DNA from: Pseudomonadota bacterium | Lineage (GTDB): Bacteria; Bdellovibrionota; Oligoflexia; Oligoflexales; Oligoflexaceae | Assembly: GCA_029556045.1 (NCBI GenBank) | Contig: JAKQGS010000185.1 | Location: 1-8,898 of the forward strand | Length of the DNA: 8,898 nt | Direction: 5' to 3' | Part shown: piece by piece, positions 4,453-8,898 of the stretch | How positions within the stretch are numbered: the stretch's first letter is position 1 | Layout of the letters: each line of letters opens with the position of its first letter | Made by a program: the position numbers and the translations under genes | Notes under the pieces: generated by a model | The model's input: the letters and a program-made list of their open reading frames with translations, nothing else | What the model was told of the DNA's origin: nothing | The model's database searches: none

Positions 4453-7071
4453 TCAGCGGTTCCCGTCAAATTTTCCGGCAGCCTCCAAGACCATACAGGT
4501 CCGCTCCCAACGCAGCGCCTGGTGAAGGGTTGCTTGGGTTAATGGCGGGAGATGCGGTGTGGCCAGCCATGATTCAAGGCGTTTGCTACCCTCAGGTTGG
4601 CAGGTGCGCGGGACGGTGTAACGGATGATTTGAGCCAGACGGGCATCTTCTGAGTGGCCAATGGTTCCCCGCAATGCCAGCCAAAATTCATCCGCCAGAC
4701 GTTCTTTCATATCGGTTTGATGGAGTGGAAATAGCAACGGCAGGATGAGGCCAAGGTCGTCCGTCGTCAGTTCAGATGTCTGTGCCAGTGCGTCTATGAT
4801 AAATTGCCGCTTTTTCTTGAAGTCGGGAAGGGTGAGGCTTAAGGCCGTATTCCAGAGTGGGGCAGAGTCTCCCGAAATCTCGGTCATTCGGGTGCGCAGG
4901 GCTTCGGCTTTGGGATTGTGCAGGGTCGTCAATCTGGCCAATAGAGGCCAGAGACGATCGGATGGGGTGCGGCTTTTCTTGTCGAACGATTTCGCCAGAA
5001 ACTGGCTGATAGCGTCCTGGACCCGGCGACTTTCACCGATCCCGAAATACAAGCGTTGCCAGCTGTCATGCAACCTTGAAACCGAGGCGTGGGTCGTCAT
5101 AGCCTGTTCAAGAAATTGTTCCCATGCCAACACGTCCGGGCCATTGTTTTCCGTAAAGGCCGCAGTCCATTCCAAAAGTTTCACAATCATGCGGCCACCC
5201 AGATCCACCGCCGCGGGATCCTGCTCCATAAGCAGGTTTTTCTGCAGGGTGTGGGCCATGTTTTGCGGGGAGAAATATCCATTTAACGTCATGATCCACA
5301 GATGGTTCCAGGCAGACAGTCGCAACATTGGATCCGCCAGTCGATGCAGGGTATTGGCGAGATTATCCACCGTTTGCCCGTCCAAGCGGTATTCAGCAAG
5401 ATAGGTCTGGCGGGGATTGGGGATGATCAAAGTAGGGCAGAGTAGCCCGCTGGCTTCCTTGAATTTGACGGGAAAGCTTTGAACCGATGCCCGCAAGGTC
5501 TCCCGTGGCACCAGATTACCTTTACCATCCCGATAAAGCAGGGCCACCTCAAGCTGCCGCGGCATGGCGGGCTTACCGATGGGGGATTGCACATCAATCG
5601 CAAGTTCCGTCATACGGTTTTTGTAGCAGGAGAGGGAAACCTCTAATTTGGGGTTGGCGGTGGCATTCATGATTGCCGGCCAGGAGTCGTCGGGATGGGG
5701 GGAAACTTCATCATCGAGCTCTTTGAGAAAATCCGCAAATGCAACCGCTTGGCCACCCTTTTTACGGGCAAATGCTCCCAAAGCGTTTTTCCAGTCATGA
5801 TCGTCGTCCCGCACAAACCTCTCGCGCAGGATGCCCGAGCCTCGAAAAACCCACGGCACCATGGTGTGGCCGGGATCGACCTGTGGTCGTTGTTCCATAC
5901 CAAACGGGGGATCATCCAGGGAGAAAGGCTCCTGCAGAAATGATTCGGTTTGCGCCAGGCTTGCATAAAACGGAAACCCTATCCTGGCATAGTGGGAATC
6001 AAGGGTTTCCGTTAAGTTGGTTGTCCACAGCAGCGATTGCCAAAGGTGTTCCTCCCTGCGGGATCTCGGAGACACCCATAGCCCCGCCCATTGACGGACC
6101 AGGTGGTTTTGCAACGCGATGGCGGCCATAAAACGATCAGCTTCATCGTAGGTTTGCGCGGGCAAACGATGGGGAGGAACTAAAATAGTACCGGCAAATG
6201 ACTGGATCGTACCCTTACGGCGCGGTGTTATCACCAGATCAAGTTTTTCAAAGGGAAAGGTTGGAAAAATATCATCGTCAAGACGGTTCAGGCTTTTCTC
6301 CACCGTTGCAATCAGCTGACCCAACTCGATGCCTGCTTCAAAGTTTGGGGGCGCCAGAACGCGCAAGGGTCGGGAGGTTCCGCGGCGTTCCCAGGTCTTG
6401 AGAACGCCCGCGATAAACCCAATCCCATCGGATGATAGGGAGGTGTTGCTGGTGAAAGAGTACGCGATCCGGCCATCTCCTGTGGAACGTTTGCTTTCCC
6501 GGCCGAATCCAATTACCTGCCAGTTTGCAGGGACACTCACGGTCATTTGAACTTTGGCCCGAATTTCCGGTTGATCAAATCCAGCGAAAACGTGGCTGAA
6601 GCCATAGGGCGCAAACCGGGTTGACAGCAGAGCATCCGGCGCGTCCAGAGCGGTATGTAGCTGTAATGCGGGATTTTGACGTTGGGAAAAAGACTCTTCC
6701 ACGGTGACCGCCACCGTATTTTTCCCCTCCCGCAAGTACCCAGCGGGAATTATGATTTGCGTTCCGTTGTGGGCTGTTGTCGGCAGGGGCTGGTCATTAA
6801 TCCGGATTTCCTGTGGAGTTGAACTGAGAAGATCCACCGTCAACGGTTTATCGACAGCAGGTATCGTTAATGTGATCCGGCTGGTGCTGGACCATCGACC
6901 AGCCTTGGGATCGATGGCAAAACTCAAATCGTAAGAAACCTGGCGGAGGCTTGCGGCTCTGGATGCATGCAGTTGTTCAGGTCCGGTTTCAGGCCCTGCG
7001 GGAGCGCTGGCAATCGGGGGGGCCTGAATCAACAGGAACAACACGACAAAACAGACTTCAATAATCCTCAT
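4453..7071 (-). CDS. Exported M1-aminopeptidase-fold protein lacking the catalytic site
   Basis: From the ATG at 7071 this is an 872-residue protein with a signal peptide (1 to about 23, ending ASA). A GTG at 7086 would add five residues. The domain order is that of M1 aminopeptidases: an N-terminal beta domain (VSYDLSFAID near 45; VFAGFDQPEIRAKV at 161-174, like the family's FPCFDQP block), a thermolysin-like region, and a helical ERAP1-C-like C-terminal half (DPMLRLSAWNHLW near 580). The active site is gone. GAMEN reads GTIQS (287-291); HEXXH reads NHLVR (322-326), in register with the conserved W two residues later and at about the canonical distance from GAMEN. The LWxNEG segment with the third zinc ligand reads LWQSLL; the catalytic Tyr in YEKG is replaced in WVFRG. 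The frame is open throughout. I infer a secreted non-catalytic binding protein. It follows the CBS gene by 60 bases. Confidence 0.85.
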   Translation of the reverse strand: MRIIEVCFVVLFLLIQAPPIASAPAGPETGPEQLHASRAASLRQVSYDLSFAIDPKAGRWSSTSRITLTIPAVDKPLTVDLLSSTPQEIRINDQPLPTTAHNGTQIIIPAGYLREGKNTVAVTVEESFSQRQNPALQLHTALDAPDALLSTRFAPYGFSHVFAGFDQPEIRAKVQMTVSVPANWQVIGFGRESKRSTGDGRIAYSFTSNTSLSSDGIGFIAGVLKTWERRGTSRPLRVLAPPNFEAGIELGQLIATVEKSLNRLDDDIFPTFPFEKLDLVITPRRKGTIQSFAGTILVPPHRLPAQTYDEADRFMAAIALQNHLVRQWAGLWVSPRSRREEHLWQSLLWTTNLTETLDSHYARIGFPFYASLAQTESFLQEPFSLDDPPFGMEQRPQVDPGHTMVPWVFRGSGILRERFVRDDDHDWKNALGAFARKKGGQAVAFADFLKELDDEVSPHPDDSWPAIMNATANPKLEVSLSCYKNRMTELAIDVQSPIGKPAMPRQLEVALLYRDGKGNLVPRETLRASVQSFPVKFKEASGLLCPTLIIPNPRQTYLAEYRLDGQTVDNLANTLHRLADPMLRLSAWNHLWIMTLNGYFSPQNMAHTLQKNLLMEQDPAAVDLGGRMIVKLLEWTAAFTENNGPDVLAWEQFLEQAMTTHASVSRLHDSWQRLYFGIGESRRVQDAISQFLAKSFDKKSRTPSDRLWPLLARLTTLHNPKAEALRTRMTEISGDSAPLWNTALSLTLPDFKKKRQFIIDALAQTSELTTDDLGLILPLLFPLHQTDMKERLADEFWLALRGTIGHSEDARLAQIIRYTVPRTCQPEGSKRLESWLATPHLPPLTQATLHQALRWERTCMVLEAAGKFDGNR

Positions 7072-7125
7072 GGGACAGCCATCCACCGGTCAAGACGTTT
7101 AGTGGTAGTGTAAAAGGGCTGTCCC
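7072..7125 (-). repeat. 9-bp inverted repeat abutting the M1-like start codon
   Basis: GGGACAGCC at 7072-7080 is exactly the inverse complement of GGCTGTCCC at 7117-7125, with 36 bases between. On the leftward transcript the second arm directly precedes the ATG at 7071, so folding would hold the start region in a stem. One 9-bp match at this distance could arise by chance, so regulation is only a possibility. Confidence 0.4.
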
Positions 7126-7131
7126 CAGAGT

Positions 7132-7557
7132 TCAATCCCCCAATTGCTGCAGGGTGTATTTCACAAAGTCCGCTTCCGTGATGATCCCCACCAGTTTGGT
7201 ATTCTCCATGACCGGCAGACAGCCATACTTGTTTTCAAGGATGATGCGAGCAGCATCCGAGAGGGAGGCGTCCGCCTCGATGGTATCGGGCTCCACGGTC
7301 ATCGCTTCACTGACACGGGTTTCCCGCAGGAGGTTTTTTTCCACACTGAGGGGAACATCGTTCATGGCAAAAAGGGCCTTGCCCACCAAATCGCGATGGG
7401 TGACCAATCCCTCAAGTTCTCCATCCGCGTTGACCACGGGGATGTGGCGAATCTTGTTTTCGCTCATCAGCTCAAACACATCTTCGAGCGTATCGAAGGG
7501 GCGAACTGTGATGACGCCTTCGGTCATGAGATCCGCGACGCGTATTGTGGTTGTCAT
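7132..7557 (-). CDS. Tandem CBS-domain protein
   Basis: The 141-residue cytoplasmic protein is essentially just a Bateman module. CBS 1 runs from VADLMTEGVITV to GLVTHRDLV (about 7-58), CBS 2 from VSEAMTVEPDTI to GIITEADFV (about 82-132). Both end in the G-h-h-T-x-x-D pattern (G50-D56, G124-D130) that contacts the ribose of adenine nucleotides in this family, so AMP, ATP or a related ligand is likely bound at the inter-domain cleft. No effector domain is attached, so it presumably regulates a partner in trans. The ATG at 7557 is chosen because GGGAGGAT lies just upstream; an in-frame ATG at 7596 would add 13 polar residues outside the domain. It is the first gene of a probable operon with the M1-like gene; no functional link is evident. 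Confidence 0.9.
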   Translation of the reverse strand: MTTTIRVADLMTEGVITVRPFDTLEDVFELMSENKIRHIPVVNADGELEGLVTHRDLVGKALFAMNDVPLSVEKNLLRETRVSEAMTVEPDTIEADASLSDAARIILENKYGCLPVMENTKLVGIITEADFVKYTLQQLGD

Positions 7558-7562
7558 AAGAT

Positions 7563-7570
7563 ATCCTCCC
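7563..7570 (-). promoter_or_regulatory. Ribosome-binding site that fixes the CBS gene start
   Basis: On the leftward strand this reads GGGAGGAT, with the GGAGG core seven bases before the ATG at 7557. The alternative ATG at 7596 lacks such a site. Confidence 0.8.
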
Positions 7571-7571
7571 T

Positions 7572-7583
7572 GCTTGTTGTGCT
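7572..7583 (+). repeat. Direct repeat GCTTGTTGTGCT, copy 1
   Basis: This 12-base sequence recurs exactly at 7744-7755. The two copies sit near opposite ends of the divergent intergenic region, copy 1 just upstream of the CBS ribosome-binding site. It may be a shared regulatory site or a coincidence of T/G-rich sequence. Confidence 0.45.
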
Positions 7584-7652
7584 CATAACAAAGCAAAGGC
7601 TATGCCACTGACTAAAATCTAAACAAAACAGCCCGGAATTGTGTCGAAGGTT

Positions 7653-7681
7653 TTGATATGGTCGATTGATTATCCTGAAAT
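7653..7681 (+). promoter_or_regulatory. Candidate sigma-70-like promoter of the DUF4360 lipoprotein gene
   Basis: TTGATA (7653-7658, five of six consensus bases) is followed after exactly 17 bases by TGAAAT (7676-7681, four of six). Transcription would start near 7688 and give a leader of about 100 bases carrying the hairpin at 7729-7745. The -10 is weak and the region AT-rich, so this is only a candidate. Confidence 0.4.
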
Positions 7682-7728
7682 TTCAAAGCATTACCCTTAG
7701 GCGTGTTTTCTGCAGGGGGCCATGGGTT

Positions 7729-7745
7729 GCGGACATTTTGTCCGC
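7729..7745. promoter_or_regulatory. Perfect 7+3+7 palindrome, operator or leader hairpin
   Basis: GCGGACA (7729-7735) and TGTCCGC (7739-7745) are exact inverse complements around a TTT spacer, 46 bases before the lipoprotein ATG at 7792. It could be a dimeric repressor site or, as RNA, an attenuator-like hairpin: T/G-rich sequence follows, but no pure T run. The palindrome is plain; its role is not shown. Confidence 0.5.
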
Positions 7746-7755
7746 TTGTTGTGCT
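7744..7755 (+). repeat. Direct repeat GCTTGTTGTGCT, copy 2
   Basis: This is an exact copy of the 12-mer at 7572-7583, overlapping the last two bases of the 17-bp palindrome and lying 36 bases before the lipoprotein start. Confidence 0.45.
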
Positions 7756-7791
7756 TGTTGCTGAGTGGTTCCCAGCGGAAAGGATGTGGAT

Positions 7792-8652
7792 ATGGCACAA
7801 ATGTGGCGTTTGGTTCTCTTGTCGAGTTTGATAGGCGTTACCGCCTGCAGTGGATTTGAAAAACCCTTCTCACGCGGCGATCAGAGGGGGGGAAGTCAGG
7901 CAACCTCCCCAGACCCTGTGCCTCCACCCGCAGAGGTGCCCGGGCCCCAGGATCCAACGGGATTGAAGGATCCCCATAAACCCAAACCGGAGCCTTCGGA
8001 CCATGATCTTCCTCCGCCTCCCGGACCAGGACATGAGCCGTCCCAGAACGATCCCGGCCAAAATGATCCGGGACAGAACGACCCGGAACAAAATGGGCAT
8101 CCTCCTGTGGTGGAAGCGGACATTTTGAGCATTCAGGGTTTGACTCATAACGGTGGCGGCTGCGCACCCGGAACCGTGGCGATGAACCTGGCTCCCGATG
8201 CCAAGGCGTTTACCATGACGTTCAGCGAATTCACCGTGGAAAACGGCGGTGATGTACCGGTGGTCAAAAACGCCTGCGCCGTGCAGGTCAAAATGGCTGC
8301 CAAACCCGGCTGGGCCTTTGCCATCATGGCGGTGCAGACCCGTGGGTATGCCACCCTAGATCCGGGCGCGTTGGGAGTGGTGTCGACATGGTTCAGTCTG
8401 AATCCGAACTATGGGTACAATCTTTCGCGGTTGAATATCCCCGGAGTCTTTGATCAGAACTATCAGCATGACTATGTGGTTCCCGTGGTGAACCGCCAAT
8501 GGTCCGGTTGCCAGGGGCAACCTCTGGTTCTGAATCTGGTGACAGAGCTGGCGATTTCTTCGGAAAACGGCGCCCAAGGGTTTATGGCGATCGACTCTCT
8601 GGATGGCGAGCTGCGGCAGGAGTATGCGGTGGCGTGGAAGAAGTGTAATTGA
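7792..8652 (+). CDS. DUF4360 lipoprotein with Pro-rich/QNDPG linker
   Basis: The 286-residue product has a short signal sequence with lipobox VTAC (cysteine 19), then a disordered linker to about residue 108. The linker holds a Pro-rich section and three QNDPG/E pentapeptides plus a partial fourth (about 85-102). Residues 110-286 match DUF4360, a family of unknown function found in secreted proteins of fungi and bacteria. Recognisable blocks are GGGCAPGTVAMNLAPDAKAFTM, a middle NACAVQV, RGYATLDPG, WSGCQG, the LAISS strand with FMAIDS, and the terminal YAVAWKKC. Four conserved cysteines suggest two disulfides. The start at 7792 is preceded by AAGGA at seven bases; an in-frame GTG at 7765 would add nine residues before the signal sequence. 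It is probably membrane-anchored with the domain displayed on a stalk. A strong terminator follows. Confidence 0.82.
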   Translation: MAQMWRLVLLSSLIGVTACSGFEKPFSRGDQRGGSQATSPDPVPPPAEVPGPQDPTGLKDPHKPKPEPSDHDLPPPPGPGHEPSQNDPGQNDPGQNDPEQNGHPPVVEADILSIQGLTHNGGGCAPGTVAMNLAPDAKAFTMTFSEFTVENGGDVPVVKNACAVQVKMAAKPGWAFAIMAVQTRGYATLDPGALGVVSTWFSLNPNYGYNLSRLNIPGVFDQNYQHDYVVPVVNRQWSGCQGQPLVLNLVTELAISSENGAQGFMAIDSLDGELRQEYAVAWKKCN

Positions 8653-8675
8653 TCGACGAATAGTCTAAAAACGAA

Positions 8676-8699
8676 GGGGGCCGGAAGGCCCCCTTTTTT
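8676..8699. terminator. Strong intrinsic terminator, probably bidirectional
   Basis: GGGGGCC (8676-8682) and GGCCCCC (8687-8693) form a perfect seven-pair stem around a GGAA loop, followed by six T at 8694-8699. Two A before the stem can pair with the first two T. Read leftward, the same stem is followed by TTCGTTTTT, so it can also end the opposing gene, whose stop lies eight bases beyond the T run. Confidence 0.92.
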
Positions 8700-8707
8700 A
8701 CGCTTGC

Positions 8708-8898
8708 TTATTCCTGCTCCTGCGGAACAGCCGGACACCAAGGGTACTCGTGATTGACCACCACACTCAGGCGATCGGTGGTGCCACGGGTATCGTCACG
8801 ATCGGTGGTGCCGCGGGTATCGTCACGATTGGTGGTGCCACGGGTATCGTCACGATTGGTGGTGCCACGGGTATCGTCACGATTGGTGGTGCCACGGG
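8708..8898 (-). CDS. 3' end of a leftward gene encoding 9-residue tandem repeats
   Basis: This frame is open from the window edge for 62 codons to TAA at 8708-8710; the 5' end lies outside. It reads four RGTT-x-RDDT units (x is Asn three times, then Asp), a truncated RGTTDR, then a unique 20-residue tail LSVVVNHEYPWCPAVPQEQE. The repeats are hydrophilic and balanced in Arg and Asp, probably disordered. I do not recognise a family. Strand choice is uncertain because 27-bp units repeat in every frame and five of six frames are open. On the + strand an IVTIGGATG-type repeat is possible from a GTG near 8752 with AAGGG before it. I prefer the leftward gene because its stop is followed at once by a hairpin that can work as a terminator in that direction. 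Confidence 0.55.
   Translation of the reverse strand, partial: RGTTNRDDTRGTTNRDDTRGTTNRDDTRGTTDRDDTRGTTDRLSVVVNHEYPWCPAVPQEQE
8772..8898. repeat. 27-bp tandem repeat array, cut by the window edge
   Basis: Four complete units (8772-8798, 8799-8825, 8826-8852, 8853-8879) and 19 bases of a fifth lie head to tail without spacers. Units differ only at two positions: one A/G change in unit 2 and C to T at the fifth base from unit 3 on. The near identity indicates recent expansion by slippage or unequal exchange. The number of further units is not visible. Confidence 0.95.

Noticed and set aside
4745..5404. 219-codon open frame on the + strand
   Set aside because: Antisense to the M1-like gene, with no domain or ribosome-binding site of note.
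7722..7859. 45-codon frame starting MGCGHFVRLLCLLL, overlapping the DUF4360 gene start
   Set aside because: The hydrophobic run is tempting, but it overlaps the palindrome and the signal-peptide codons out of frame, and the G-run before the ATG is only two bases away. Not enough to call a gene.
8772..8898. CRISPR array
   Set aside because: Units are contiguous and nearly identical without unique spacers; this is a coding tandem repeat.

Overview
The window looks like an ordinary chromosomal stretch of a Gram-negative bacterium of moderate GC content that makes many lipoproteins. Three genes encode lipoproteins with long disordered, Pro- or acid-rich linkers, a fourth encodes a large exported protein, and the ribosomal-protein methyltransferase PrmA is present. 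That mix (vWA lipoprotein, DUF4360 lipoprotein, exported M1-type protein) would fit Bdellovibrionota/Oligoflexia or another delta-proteobacterium-like lineage. This is an inference from style, not a proven assignment. There are no rRNA, tRNA, insertion sequence, phage or CRISPR features.

Layout from left to right. Positions 5-33 hold a G-quadruplex-type G-run motif. A leftward pair follows: a TehB-like SAM methyltransferase (1015 to 332) and a C-terminally shortened DUF486 membrane protein (316 to 62). The gap to the next, divergent gene holds a 123-bp imperfect palindrome (1051-1173) and a structured leader. Next are rightward prmA (start 1344), a small Cys-containing lipoprotein (2396-2932) with a strong terminator, and a von Willebrand factor A lipoprotein (3202-4383). 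A long hairpin (4408-4435) separates these from a leftward operon: a two-CBS-domain protein (7557 to 7132), then a large exported M1-aminopeptidase-fold protein (7071 to 4453). Divergent from this operon is a DUF4360 lipoprotein (7792-8652) with a textbook terminator. The right edge is the 3' end of a leftward gene built of 27-bp (9-residue) tandem repeats.

The most notable item is the M1-family protein. It keeps the full length and domain order of an M1 aminopeptidase, but every catalytic position I can align is replaced: GAMEN reads GTIQS, HEXXH reads NHLVR, and the third zinc ligand and the catalytic Tyr are also lost. The reading frame is intact, so it looks like an exported pseudo-enzyme rather than a decaying gene. 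The palindromic element between the two methyltransferase genes and the recent repeat expansion at the right edge are the next most interesting. The genes do not form one obvious pathway; the common theme is cell-envelope and exported proteins among housekeeping methyltransferases.
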